Positions 36,601 to 48,134 of a stretch of 64,000 bases of DNA are shown here, in pieces. Position 1 is the first letter of the stretch. Each line of letters opens with the position of its first letter. The notes under the pieces are model-generated. The model ran no database searches. It was not told the origin of the DNA and saw only the letters and a program-made list of their open reading frames with translations. The stretch is from NCBI GenBank assembly GCA_964036155.1, contig OZ038422.1, positions 78,763,201-78,827,200 on the forward strand, in the 5' to 3' direction. The translations under genes and the position numbers were made by a program. The stretch comes from Diploscapter coronatus (lineage: Eukaryota; Nematoda; Chromadorea; Rhabditida; Rhabditidae).

Positions 36601-39600
36601 AGGGTCTCCGAAAAAAAAAAGTCGTAATTTCGTAATCATGAATCCAATCTGAATGAAATTTGGCAGATATCAAGTACATATCTATGAAAACTTGTGATAA
36701 ATTTTTGGACCCGATACCTTCGGGTGTCACCCGTATAGCAGGTCTTTTATAACCACTATGCAAAATATTCCAAACTTTTGTCCCTTTGAAAATGGTAAAA
36801 TTGCTCGGTTTTTAAACGTAATCATAATATCTACGGATTTTTTCTACAGAATTATTGCCTATCACCAGAGGTATTGGTATGCCAAAGGGCAACTCGATTC
36901 GTCCATTCTTTCACTAGTTATTGAACTTTTTCGGAATATTCCAAACTTTTGCCAGCTATTGTATATGTACTTATTTCCTTATTTCTGAATTTTTAAACAT
37001 TCTAAAAGTGTATGATTTCGAGCTTCAGGATATGTGAAATTCATTGCAATTTTTAGATTATTTCTCAGAAGGTTCGTTCGGAGTTGTAAAACGCTTTTAA
37101 AATACATTTGAAAGCCTTATGAAATTTATTCAAGAATATGAAAATATTCTCTTTCAAATGAGGCTAATGTTTCAGCCTTCTGACGACGAGAACGAGTTGT
37201 CGTGCTCTGTATTTGGAAAACTTGCTTGTGTCTATTATCTGCAACACCAGACAATTCGATTCCTTCTGTCAGAACTCAAAGACAATTCCAACATCGAGGA
37301 ACTGCTCAGGATTTTGACGGTAAGTCGATTTTTATATTAATTTGCGAAATAAGAATAAGAATTGGGGACTTTTATGAAAATTTCAGGTGTATAGATTTAT
37401 TCCACTTTTTCAACGATCATCTTCGTAGAATAGCTGAAGTAAATTTAAGCCTCCCAAAATATCCCTTTCTTTCGTCATAAAAGTGAAATGTTTCAAAAAG
37501 ATTACTTATTCTCAAATGCCTCAAGCGATTGTTGGTTCTGTCTTGCTTTTAAAAATATCAAAAAATGAAACCTTCAAAAATTCAGCACGTGCCCGAATAC
37601 GCGGAAATTCCCGTTCGTCACAATGAGGATCTCGTCAATACGTAAGTCGATTTGTGGTTCTAATATTTTCCGGCAAGTTCGAACGAAATTTTAACTCGCG
37701 TATTTTCATTCAAATGATTACGCATTTTCAATTCAGATTTGTATATTTCCTCGAATGATAGATTCTTACCGCTTTTTTCTAATTGGAAGACAAGCAGATT
37801 TTTCAGGGATCTACAAAAACTCCTGCGAATTCGATTTTCCACCTCGGTCATGGACTCGTCTCACGTTAAAGCGCATTTGCTTTTCCAGGTTTGTCGAATA
37901 TGTTTAAAAAGTATTGCAACTTTCAATTGATATCTTTGAAAGCTATGATTGTTGCTCGTTTTCGTCTCGAAACGACTAACCTGGTTGATTAAAAGAAATA
38001 TTCACATTAACGTTCATTTTTATCTGAATAAAAACACATGGCTAAAGACCAACGCTTTTCAATCTTTTATCGAAATATGAAAATTTTTAAACTTATATTT
38101 TATTTAGGCTCATTTTACCCGACTTCCCCTGCAAACCGACTACCGAACCGACCTGAAGAGTGTGCTGGATCAGTGCATGAGGATTCTGCAGGTGAAAATA
38201 AATGGTGAAATCTTATTTATACCTACATTTTTAGGCGATGCGTGATATTTGCATGATCAAGAAGTGGTTCGCGACTGCAGTCAACATCACTGTTCTCCAA
38301 CAAATGTGCTATTCTGCGAGGTGGGATTTAAAAAAATATTTCCAGGGACAATGCTTTGACACTTAATTGATGAGCTCCTAAGCCAATGGCATAACGAATT
38401 CAGACCAAATTTCAAGTTAAATAAGAGATTTGAAAATATCTCAATATTTTGTCATTAAAGAAACGAGAGTTTCTTTCAGATGGTACGACGACCATCCCCT
38501 TCTCTGTCTGCCCCATCTCTCTGAGGACGAGGCCTATAAACTCGGGTATTTTTCATTTATTTGAAAATGTCGATTTTCAAATTTCAGAGCCAATATGACG
38601 GTTCCTGAATTGCAAGATCGATGGGGAGTGAGTCCAGAAAATATCGATCGAGACATGGTCGTTCGGAAGAATCTCAAATATCTCATCGATAGGTCGACGC
38701 TGGAAGAGACTGCTGCGAAAGAGGTAATTTAAAATTTCTCTCGAATTTAAGAAAATTTAGCATAAGTTCTGGGCTTCATTTTCACCTTTGAAAGTCATTT
38801 TCTGATAAGAAATATTGTGAATGACCGGTTAATTGAGACGAGATCAAAAGAAGTATTTCTTTCTCCCTCTTCTGTAAGCCTCGGATGCGCGAGAGATAAG
38901 CATTTGTTCATTATGCGATTTCTTTGTTTTTCGCGTTTCTAGGCAATTATCGATAATGAAAGAAAGACTGTTCTTTCATTTCGTCTCAAGTTATCGGCCA
39001 TTTACAGTAGCTTGTTCTTCAAGAAATAAGATGATAAAGAAGAGTAATTTTCAACTTTCTATTTCCCAGGTGATTCAAGCCGTCTGCGATTGGCCGATCG
39101 TGTCCGTCAACGGACTGAAACTGCTTTCTTCGGACGGATATCCAGATAGTTCGAGGTTGGCATTTTTAAATTCAGGCTTTCAAAGAGATTTTTAGCAAGT
39201 TCCAATCCGGCAAGACTTACCGATTGGTGATGACGCTGAGGATGGCTGGAAGGAGGGGAAAGGTGAGGAAAAGGAACTAATTTTTTGAGAAAATGTCAAG
39301 TTGCTATTCTTGAACCCAGACTAGAAAAGTTGTTTTTTCCCTAGTTTTATAAACTTTCAGAACGTCCCCGCAGTGCTGCCGAAATGGACGAAAGATAAGC
39401 AGGCCTCGTGGCTCGTGCTGGTTGGAGTGAAGGACAGCAACCACCTGCTCACTATGACGCAAATTTCCCCATTTGCAGGGGAGCGCAGAATCAGAGTCGA
39501 TGTCACCATGCCTAATGTCAAGTTAGTAATCGCTATCTCTAAAATTCTTTCAATAAAACTCACATGTCTGATGATGATATTGACTGAAAGCTGACCTTTT

Positions 39601-39940
39601 ATTGTCAACGTCATCTTCAATTCTAATTATCGAATTTCATTTTATCTTGGCGATTTTCTGGCAAAAGATAGTTTTAGACAAAAACGATGAATCGTACATT
39701 CAAACTTTATCGTCGTCTAACACAAATTTTGTCTTTACTTCAGAAGTCATGTATGATTCAAGAAGAAGTAATAGGTTTCATGTGTTTCCAATCTTCAATG
39801 ATCCTTTTCTAAGCTCTAATTACAATCTCACTTTTAAACTTTCATTTTTCAGGGGCCGAACCCACGTGAACGTGTTTCTCATGTCGGACTGCTATTTGGG
39901 CATCGACCAGGAGTACGCCATCCCCATCGATTTGGAATAA
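18660..39940 (+). CDS. ascc3: ASCC3 helicase (activating signal cointegrator 1 complex subunit 3)
   Basis: Predicted 2016 aa, 57 exons: 18660-18803, 19195-19305, 19462-19527, 19680-19832, 21948-22060, 22264-22335, 22380-22419, 22464-22553, 24842-24964, 25086-25200, 25241-25329, 25552-25692, 25902-26000, 26047-26112, 26290-26438, 26751-26859, 27062-27130, 27175-27246, 27388-27513, 27901-27966, 28011-28122, 28349-28471, 28692-28801, 28938-29029, 29294-29382, 29518-29621, 29670-29783, 29904-30005, 30055-30149, 30293-30387, 30432-30525, 30775-30931, 31191-31362, 31589-31686, 31729-31851, 32092-32174, 32218-32316, 32555-32662, 32998-33112, 33362-33482, 33572-33686, 34099-34240, 34501-34645, 34970-35102, 35249-35374, 35649-35763, 37176-37319, 37586-37641, 37807-37888, 38108-38191, 38235-38320, 38480-38545, 38588-38723, 39070-39155, 39196-39262, 39361-39521, 39853-39940. 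Two Ski2-like cassettes each have a Walker A (APTGAGKT near 338; APTGSGKT near 1206), a DExH box (DEVH near 451; DEIH near 1308) and a Sec63 domain. [17 protein letters not shown] and [20 protein letters not shown] favour ASCC3 over the spliceosomal BRR2. The family unwinds DNA in alkylation repair and splits collided ribosomes. The N-terminal part is shorter than the human one (about 2200 aa). Confidence 0.95.
19085..19097. repeat. TG microsatellite in ascc3 intron 1
   Basis: A short pure TG run followed by a T run. Nothing else notable. Confidence 0.6.
19925..19930 (-). terminator. Poly(A) signal of the nested membrane-protein gene
   Basis: AATAAA on the minus strand 217 bases past the nested gene's stop and about 90 bases short of host exon 4, so the nested transcript can end within the intron. 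Confidence 0.45.
20147..21663 (-). CDS. Unrecognised Cys-rich single-pass membrane protein nested in ascc3 intron
   Basis: Predicted 217 aa from six exons (5' to 3'): 21554-21663, 21119-21253, 20798-20922, 20481-20593, 20379-20432, 20147-20263. All donors and acceptors are canonical and the frame closes. It begins with a short hydrophobic stretch ([10 protein letters not shown]), possibly part of a signal peptide; the frame stays open upstream to an acceptor, so a 5' exon or trans-splice site may add residues. The middle has nine or so cysteines and N-glycosylation-like sites (NTS, NIS). It ends with one membrane segment ([16 protein letters not shown]) and a tail of only HKCNR, so most of the protein would face outside or the lumen. 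I do not recognise the family. It lies entirely in ascc3 intron 4, antisense to the host. Confidence in a real gene is good; function is unknown. Confidence 0.72.
22614..24654. mobile_element. Large foldback element 1 in ascc3 intron 8
   Basis: Two inverted arms of about 840 bases (about 22614-23461 and 23822-24654) flank a 360-base loop. By eye the arms are roughly 90 percent alike. Outer ends read TATGAGACGTTATT and its complement, with TA at both edges, as in Tc1/mariner-type non-autonomous elements. Matching ORFs of about 61 residues appear in both arms (MPNNEN...), but I find no transposase or known domain. The loop holds no gene I can see. As it is transcribed with ascc3, the RNA could fold into a long duplex. 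Confidence 0.85.
29622..29669 (+). other. GC-AG intron in ascc3
   Basis: Exon 26 ends CAGTTGAAG and the intron starts GCAAGA, a good GC donor context, ending TTATTTTAG. The splice keeps the Sec63 domain in frame (SQLK-VREDEC). Confidence 0.75.
35815..36963. mobile_element. Foldback element 2 in ascc3 intron 46
   Basis: Perfectly spaced inverted arms of about 489 bases (35815-36303 and 36475-36963) around a loop of about 170 bases. Ends read TACAATAGCTGGC and its complement, which fits a TA target with a terminal repeat starting CAATAGCTGGC, similar in style to Tc1/mariner ends. The outer 250 bases or so of the two arms look identical while the inner parts differ at many places. A short motif (AAGTTTGGAATATT) recurs near 35832, 36001 and, degenerate, 36390. 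No transposase ORF is present. Confidence 0.88.
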
Positions 39941-40284
39941 TTCCTTCGGAGCTTGGAAACAGAACTCACTTCAAAATAAGACAGTTTTAATTCAGCCTGT
40001 TTTCACGCTGTTCGTTATCTTTTAAAATCACTTTGCGCCCTATTTTTATAAGATTATCGTTTTTACCGATTTTCGTTTCTTTTTCTAATTTATTGATTTT
40101 TTATAAGCTTGAATCCTCCAAATAGAATTTTTTAGATTGAAAATTTTTTCATCTTTTCTCATTGATTATTCGTGTCAAAGAATTGCACAACTGTGATTCA
40201 CCTTTGAACGCCTTATTTTGATGATCAAAATTCGGGCGATTATTTAAAAATATCCGGGTTTCTAATAATTTTCTAGGATTTTCG

Positions 40285-40290
40285 AATAAA
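40285..40290 (+). terminator. Poly(A) signal of ascc3
   Basis: AATAAA 345 bases past the ascc3 stop on the coding strand. It is the first clear match in the 3' flank. Confidence 0.45.
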
Positions 40291-40310
40291 ATGGAGTTGA
40301 TTTATTGATT

Positions 40311-40496
40311 TTACCGATTAGCTTTGCAAGGCTTGATTCCGTGGCTATCCCTGTTTAGTTTAGTATTGTGCTGATTTTTCGAGGAACGACTTCGTGTTTT
40401 CAGCCCGAACGATGTTGAACACAATAGATGACGATTTTGTGCAGCAGGCAGAGGCAAATACCCGCCAAGTTGACCGCATTCATCAAGATCCGGCAT
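40311..40496 (-). CDS. Possible small protein, 61 aa, unknown
   Basis: An ATG-started single-exon frame just past the ascc3 3' end, on the opposite strand, beginning MPDLDECGQLGGYL. GC content and codon choice are more like the exons here than like the flanks. In a second frame the same stretch reads a hydrophobic run (AGICLCLLHKIVIYCV), so the true frame, if any, is unclear. No domain recognised. It may be chance. Confidence 0.2.
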   Translation of the reverse strand: MPDLDECGQLGGYLPLPAAQNRHLLCSTSFGLKTRSRSSKNQHNTKLNRDSHGIKPCKANR

Positions 40497-40888
40497 TGCA
40501 AGAATAAGGATTGAATTTTATACAAAAAAAGTAGCACTGAATGAGCTTGAGTTTGCAATTTTTGTCTACTTTTAAAAATCGAATTTTGTAGTTTATCGAT
40601 TTTCTATGCTCGTATTTTCTTAATGTTCGATTTTTGAAACTTAAATTAGTCTACAAGCAAAATCGCATTGTACTTGCTTACGGCGCAGTCAATACTCGCA
40701 ATGAATCCTTGCTGGCTCGTCATTAGAAAATAAGTCAGTTCCGAATTTGTTAATTTCTTTGGTGGTATTCATCTACTCCATTCCTCGCAGGAAAAGTTTT
40801 CCCGCCAAGTGAAAGAGCAATTCTAGTCTTTTATCGAATCAACTCGGTCCGTTTTTCAACAAAGGATTAAAGTATGCTAATTTTCTCT

Positions 40889-41080
40889 TTATCGTTGTTG
40901 CTGTTGAGTTTTTGGTCCCTTTGTTGTCCGGAAGCTTCTCTGGTTGTTATCCTCATCCTGGTCAAACAATTCTGCAGTTTTGCGTTCGAAAACTTCCCTC
41001 TTGCGCAGTTTTGCCCGTCGATTTCTGTAAACTTTGCGACTTCTCGGGATCCGAAAAACTCGGCGCCGCTTTTTCAACAT
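40889..41080 (-). CDS. Possible small basic protein, 63 aa, unknown
   Basis: An ATG-started frame rich in Arg and Lys (MLKKRRRVFRIPRSRKVYRN...), then acidic, then Gln-rich at the end. The higher GC and balanced codons stand out from the AT-rich surroundings. No splice sites are needed. The plus strand is also open here for 98 codons, so direction is not certain. It could also be regulatory DNA, since it contains a GGCGCC at 41062. Confidence 0.22.
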   Translation of the reverse strand: MLKKRRRVFRIPRSRKVYRNRRAKLRKREVFERKTAELFDQDEDNNQRSFRTTKGPKTQQQQR

Positions 41081-41208
41081 TTCGATTTTTCATCGTAGGT
41101 CTTGCGTACCATGTGACCTACTTCTTCGATTTTTCGAGAGGATTTAGAGAAATGGTTAATTACTGTAGGTGTGTGCTGAAGAATAGATGGGGAAAACGGT
41201 TAGGATAG

Positions 41209-44200
41209 TTGAAAATGTCTTGAGCTCTCGTTTCCTCATAATATCTACGGTTTCTTGGCGCCATCTCTATTTTAATTCGTGAGTAGTAGGTTTAAGTAAA
41301 CAGTAGCGAATAGTTAGGCGCCAATCCGAAAATTCACTTATTTGATTCTTTTCTTCTTTCAGAAATCAATACTATTTCTCTGCCTGATACTTTTCCTGTA
41401 ATATTTCTCCGGAAGCTCATTTTCTAGAGTCGTCTCAAAAATCAGGACTATTTCTTTACCAGCTTCTTTCTTCTCTAGATTTCCTATACTATTTCTTCCA
41501 GTTAGATAATTTCCAGAGCTCTCTTTCCTTAGTGATCTGTAACATTAACCAATATTTGGATTCTTTACCTAAATTTTCGAGTTTTCTTTGGACTATCTGA
41601 ACCAATGTTCATAAAAATACGCTAGAGATCGGTCAAAATACTTGCATTTCGGAGCGATTTATGAGTGGTTTGTGGTTAGTGAAATGATGAAAATAATTGG
41701 GAAATTATCAGAATTAGGCTGATTTAAGTTAAAGTTATAGGTAATTTGAAGATCAATAGATAATAACACAAATCACACGTTCATCTCCGATGCAAATTTT
41801 TATTGATAAAGTGCAATATGTGTAACTTATTTTGAACTAAATCATTTGATACTTGGGCTGCTAGTTAGATAGGAGTTTTGGAATAATTAGATTTTGAGCT
41901 GGCTTTCATTCTTCAATATCAGAAATACTTTTCCCTTCAAAAATCGATTTTTTAAACCTAAAAAATCCCACCTAAACTTTAAAACTTTTCTTTAAGCCCA
42001 AAAAATAGAAAATTTTCATTAGTTACCTTTTACCTTTCGTTTCATTGCGTAATTTCCTGTTAGATCACCTTCTCTTGAAACTTCTATGAATTGGAACATA
42101 ACAACAAGTCTTGTTGATGTTTAACAGTCCAAGGATGAAAATTCAAAAATCTATGACCTTATGCCTCTCTTCTGATCTTCTCTTTTCCTATATTATTTTG
42201 CTCTAAAATTTACTGTTTTGTCTGAAAACAAGATGGTTCTACTACATTCTATCGACAATTTTTCACAGAAACGAACATTCTTGAGGCAAATTAATCAAAG
42301 TCAATTAAATAAAATTGGGGCGACAGTCAATTTTCCACTCGCTTCTCTAATTCCCTGGCATTTTCTAGAATTCATAAAGTTAGAGACGGAGAGTTTCGAT
42401 AGAATTTCAACGAAAAGTCGACGTTATTCTCGAAGTTTTGGCCTTGAATTTGTCGGGGAATCCCCCAGCTGTCTCGACGTGACAGGTTGATCACGCGTGA
42501 TTCGCCCCGAGTCGGACAAAACAACAATTGCCACTCGTTATTTTCATCGTTATTGCCGTTTTCTTGATTCAAGGACACTCGCACCCAGAAAAATTAGACC
42601 AGCCAGCTTTTAGGACTCGTCTTCTATCATGGAAGATTCTCATCTAACCTTTGCTTTAGAAAGTAATTTATTTTACATCAAAACATTCCAGACGGTGTTC
42701 TGTGGGATACCCCTTATCATGAAAGAGAAACTGAACTCGCGTGTGATTTGATGAGTCGAAAGTTGAAAATACCCCCCGAAATTGATAAATGCTAGCTCTT
42801 CATGAGTTAAACTTTGTCTTCATTCGGATGATTGAATGAGTATTTTACCGGTAAACATTTTGAAACTAATTGCGATCGCATTTCAGAACACACATTCACA
42901 CAGCTGGTCAATCGAAAATTCATTTCCTGTCCTTATGTTTTGAAATTTCAACACTGGCTAGAATCTGCCATTGGTGTAGAAGACACGGTCGAAAACATCG
43001 ATAAGGCCACTTACTTATAAATACTCTTTTGTATTTATTTAAAGTTGGTCTTTCATAAGATGATCGACTATCAAGTTTTTGGATGCTCTAGGTTTCTTCC
43101 TCTAGGAAGTAATTTCGAATGTTCCAAGAGTTTCCCAGTGCAAAATCTACATTCATCAATCGGATCGGTAGATTTTCATTAAGATCATTTCAATCCACAA
43201 CCCATAATGATTATGATTTTGTTTCACGGGAGAATTAAATATGACAAACTTTCAAATTGAGCATTATCATGTTTCTGTGGTGATCTAGCGCTCTAAAATT
43301 TCATTATTCATAAATAACTTTATCCACCAAGTTAGAGACTTAACATGGCAACAGTTTACAAATCAGATGGCTAATCTGATAGAAATAAAAATAATAACCA
43401 TTTTTGGATTAAACTATTTGGACATTAATTTGAGTCCTTTCCCTGATTTATTTTTCATCAATCATCATAAAACTAATAATTCAGAAAAGTAATGAGCTTC
43501 CATGCTCTTTATTTTCTGGACAGATACTTCGAATTCTTCGAAATTTTTGAACACAAGGACCCGGGAGGATTTTTTAATAGAACAGAAGGCTTTGAAATTC
43601 GTTAAGGTTTTATTATTTTGACATTAATTTGTGCCTTCCCTAGTTTATTTTTCATTAATCATAAACCAACGGACCATCTGACTTCACATTCTCGCATTCT
43701 GTTCAGTTGCTCATCATCCAATCATTCAATTGATTGTTTATTCGAGTCTTCTTCAATTCTCCCATTCCTACGTTCTGTTGCATTCTGACTCGAAAACACC
43801 GATTGAATGAGTCATTTTCATTGATGCTTTCTTCTGCAAAAATATCTATCAAAAGAAAGAAAATAGCTATTTTGCAAGTCAAATGGTTTGCTATCGGTGC
43901 GCATTCATTTAGTCTAAAGAAAAGGGAAAGTGCACAAATAAGATAACACGTGTTTTTTTTTACTTTGAATAGAATCCAAAAATCAACTGGTATTCAAGAA
44001 TTTTTTTATCTTCGATGAAAATTGAAAATAACCAAGGTGAGGTTCATCTTTTGACATGAAATTTTTCAAGCATTTTATCTAATCGCATGTGATAAGAAAT
44101 AAAAATGGCTAGGGAATTTTAATGTAACACAGAGACCTGCTGACATTCTATTTTTCCAATCATTTATCTGTAGATTTCACGATAATTTACAGCTTTATTT

Positions 44201-44609
44201 ACTGGGAAGCAAAATATGTTGCTTTTGGGTCTCTTTCAAAACCCGATGATCACTTTTTGCTTGCCAATCGAATGGGAATACACTGGGTCGGGGTTAAGCT
44301 TATGCGTTTATCCCTGATGTGTCTTCAACTGTTTTCGATATAAGATTGCTGGGCCTCTGATTTTGAAAATATCCCACCCCGTTTCCTCGGAATATCTTTC
44401 AGCATGTGAAGAAGTAGATTTCATTTTTCTCTGATCGCAGACATTCAAGAGAGATCAAAGTAACACGTGTTTGCGAAAAATGCCATTTAATGAAGAGAAT
44501 CGACTTTTTTCATCTTGAATTCTGGTGAAAAGCGAGAATTTTGTGAAAGGAATAATTGTACTTACAAAAGTTGAAATGACTATTGAATTTTGAACTTAAA
44601 CTGTTCTTA
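41209..44609. other. Gene-poor stretch
   Basis: AT-rich sequence with only short ORFs. Two GGCGCC hexamers lie at 41257 and 41317. I see no convincing exon, RNA gene or repeat. Confidence 0.4.
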
Positions 44610-44975
44610 TAAGGGAAGTGCACAGATTGGAACTCACAACTCTTGCTGAAACTTACCAAACAGGGGTTTTCAATGGCGGATATCACGATGGTAAAGTCAA
44701 AACTCGCCAAATAGGGACCTGGAAGCAGGAAATTAGCGAAAACCCTCTATTCTTCACTAGCATTCATAAAGTTGCGAATTTGAGTACATTACTGGCAAAT
44801 AAATTTACTCATTTCTCACGCAAAACGAGTGAAAAATTACTGCAAATGATCTAGTTTCAGATCCCTATTTGACGAGTTTTGATTTTACCATCATGGTCCC
44901 CTCCATTAAAAACCCCTGTTTGGTAAGTTTCAGCAAGATCCGTGAGTTCCGATCTATGCGCTTCCCTTGTGAGAA
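44610..44975. mobile_element. Small foldback element 3
   Basis: Inverted arms of about 105 bases (about 44610-44718 and 44869-44975) separated by about 150 bases. Outer ends read AAGGGAAGTGCACAG and CTATGCGCTTCCCTT; the core CAAACAGGGGTTTT matches its complement in the other arm. By eye about 85 percent alike. The structure is that of an old MITE-like foldback. No coding capacity is seen. Confidence 0.7.
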
Positions 44976-47150
44976 AAACTTTCTGGAAAAAGTGGAAATT
45001 TTGAAAATTTATTGCTTAATGTGCTCCAGATTTCTATAGTTTCTAGGGAACTTTTCTTTGTATATGTCAAAGGATAGGTCTGGAAAATGGCTTGAATAAT
45101 AATTTTCCGAGAAAGTCTGATAGACGATTACTACACCCATAGTGGCGAGATAGTAACTTTGTAGACTAGTCGAAAACTTTGTAACTTTTGGGAGCATAGA
45201 ATCGCTTCTTGCAGATAAGCTTGATTTATAGAGACTAGAAAGTCCCTTATCACATAGTGGAGAATAGGAAACTGAAATCTTCTGAAATAATTTACGATCT
45301 TCCAAAATGAGTAATAAATTTTGGAGATAAGAGCTGTTCGATTCTGAGAGCGATACGTCAGAAGAGTTTCGGCGAAAAATTGACGGATTTTGCATTTTGC
45401 CCTCATGCAGGTACCTTTTTTTTGGATAGTTTTTGCTATTTTACTCCAAATTTTGGCCGATTTTGGTCGTTTTTTTTAATTAATTCCTTGCCAATTGGAT
45501 AACCTCGTTAATTTTTCATGAAATGAAAAATTGATACCCTTTTGCATACGGTCAACTTCTCATAAGGAATATGAGATTTGGGAATTTTCACGTTTGAAAG
45601 GGTTGCGTGCAAATTTTCCCGACTTGATTATTCATGGTTTTGAATAATCCAAATGAGGATTAATGGAGATGGCTTTCATCAAATAGATTAGGCTAGTAGC
45701 TGACGCATAAATTTCGCACATTTTCTATGCAGTTGTATGGATTCAAGTTGTTATTCCCCTTTTCAATAATTCGGTGAGGTAATGGGATAATTCTAAACTT
45801 TCTGGAAATTTTTTGGTCACATATTACAGGATAGAAGATTAAAACAAGCTGGAGTTATTTCCTGGCGATAGCAGAGAGTTGGATTTAGTGCAAAGCGTAT
45901 GACCTCGAGGACAGGGATTTCCTCGTGTTTGAATTACGCGTTTCAGAAAAGATCAATTGAGACCAAAGGTTACGCCTGGGATAAAACCCGAATCTTTCGC
46001 TCATATTGAGAAATAGCCGATCGAATCTGTGAAATATTTGAAAACTAATTTGTCAGCGTCTGTTCGTTCAAAACTCGAACTCGTCCTGGATTAAACCACG
46101 AGGTTGGCATCAGGTCGAATTGATACTTTTGGATAAAAATAGATCAAATTGAAGCGATCAAATAATGAGGAAGTTTTTGATTTGGCAGTTTGGTAGAGTT
46201 CAAATTTTAGAAATCAATATCGAACTTCTAAAAAATTTTTATCAAATCATGCGTTGGTAAATTTTCAATCAGCCTGGATAGAAATGCTGGGAGTACTGCA
46301 TAATTGCTTGAGTGTAAATTTATCCTCCCTGGAAATTAAATGAATGTGATACTGCAAACAGGAATTTGCCTAAAGTTCCGCCTCTCTCTGTCTTGAGTTC
46401 AGTAATTCTGAATCAACAGTGTTTCTAATAAGAGATGAGAACTATAATAAGCTAGACTATATTTCGTTCGCTTCAGCTAATCAATATTCCCGAAAGAAGA
46501 GCCTGAATATTATTGCTGATTGGAATCCATTTCAAAAATTTTTCTCAGTTTGTCTGATTTTTGAGTCTACCAATCAAATCCTTCTGTTTTGTGTCCCGAG
46601 ACCTTTCGACTTGCGTTCAACATTTTGACCGATGCCTTGTTTCTTTGCTTGAATGCCTGAAATGTTCAGAAGCATGTGTTACGGCTCACTCTGCTAACGT
46701 AAGAAGATGGATGAGCTAATCACTTTGATTGGGAAGAAAGTCCCTGATCTCAAAAATTAATTTCTAAGTAATTTCGACTGATTCACCCCTTACTCATAGA
46801 GATTTTGAAAGACTACTTCCGATTTTCATTCACAATTTTCCATTACTAATAGTGTATTTTAAAAATTAGCCAGTTTTACAACTTAAAAAAATCCGAGTTT
46901 CAAATTACCAAGTAGTTACTCATAAACCTAATCATTTTTAGGTTGACATTTGCAATTTTCTGAAGAACTCGGAAATTTTGTCTAAAAATACCCCGGAACG
47001 GGATGTGTAAGAAAACGAATCAGAACGAGGATTCTCCTATGATAATGGCTTTTAGAGCAGTTGTTCAAAAGTATCGGACAGAGTTCAATTAGATCTCCCA
47101 GGATTTTGTTCCTCTTCGATTGATAGAGAAGCGCGGAAAAATTTTCTTCA
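44976..47150. other. Gene-poor stretch
   Basis: AT-rich; ORFs up to 128 codons on the minus strand (45009-45395) are no longer than chance would allow over this length and resemble nothing I know. No repeat or RNA gene seen. Confidence 0.35.
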
Positions 47151-47741
47151 ATGATAAAGAATAGGAAAAGAAAGTCGTCTGAGGTAATCACAAAGTTGGA
47201 CTTCTCCCTATCATTTCTGAACAGCCTATTATCGTTTATCACTAGTTTTTTGCTTAAAAATTTGGCTTCGGCTGCAAAGACAAAGCCATTTTTCTATGTA
47301 GAAGTAGGATTAGTGAAACTTGCTACATGCTTTTTTGCCAGAAAGAGCATTCGTTTGATTCAAATACTGACTAACTTTCTCCAACATTTTGCTTTTTGTC
47401 CTGTGTTTATTGTGTTATTGTCAGCAATCATGTTGAGCATCTTTCTTCCATGTGAAAAACACAAGCTTTCGGTTATAAATATCGCTTCATTTCTGCATTT
47501 CGAAAATATTTACATACAGGCGGAACTTTTTAGGCTCCAAAATATAAATCAAAACAAAAATACAAGAAAGGGATATGAAATAAGCGAAAGAAATGAATTT
47601 TTGGCAACTGTAACCTGCATTTTCATAAAAGTGAAGTTTACAAAGTGCCGCAAGGTTTTCAAGAAACTTCAAAGAAATAAAACCGTGCACCACTTTGCAA
47701 AAAGTTCTTGTTTTCTAGCAATTGAAATCCCGATTTTGTGA
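47151..47741 (+). CDS. Long unspliced orphan ORF, 196 aa, possible membrane protein
   Basis: The longest open frame in the right half, starting with ATG, in sequence as AT-rich as its surroundings. It is rich in Phe, Leu, Ile, Lys and Asn with two hydrophobic stretches (SLLSFITSFLL and FIVLLSAIMLSIFLPC), so a two-pass membrane protein is possible. All firm genes here are split by many introns, and this one is not. I recognise no family. An open run of this length is unlikely by chance but AT-rich codon use gives no support. It could be a recent retrogene, an orphan gene, or noise. Confidence 0.3.
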   Translation: MIKNRKRKSSEVITKLDFSLSFLNSLLSFITSFLLKNLASAAKTKPFFYVEVGLVKLATCFFARKSIRLIQILTNFLQHFAFCPVFIVLLSAIMLSIFLPCEKHKLSVINIASFLHFENIYIQAELFRLQNINQNKNTRKGYEISERNEFLATVTCIFIKVKFTKCRKVFKKLQRNKTVHHFAKSSCFLAIEIPIL

Positions 47742-48134
47742 CTGTTTCGCGTAAAATGTTGATGCAAATATTAGGTTTACCCGACATTGAATATTAGCGA
47801 ACTTCGAAGAATAAACTTAGAATTGGGAAAGAAAGAAAATTTTAAAATACGTGAAAATGGACTCGAAAGAAATTTGAAAATTCAACCGTAATTTCGTAGA
47901 AAAACACCGAATTGGAACCAAGCTTAGTGAAATTCATCTCGAAAGGGAAGGAAAACTGAAATCATAGTGAATGACTAGTCGGTACTAAAGAGACAACGAT
48001 AACATTAGCATAAAATTAAGGATTATTATGAGATTATTTTAGCTCACATGATGAATCTTTTGCATTTTGAGCTATAGTTTCGGATTTATAAAATCCCAAT
48101 TTAAAAGCATTTAGAAGATAAAAGACTTTTCCAA

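Noticed and set aside
42372..42584. 70-codon minus-strand ORF with SRRDSWGIPRQIQGQ
   Set aside because: The composition looks exon-like, but there is no ATG and no convincing donor or acceptor on either side.
45009..45395. 128-codon minus-strand ORF
   Set aside because: Length is within chance for this much AT-rich DNA, no splice sites or recognised motif.
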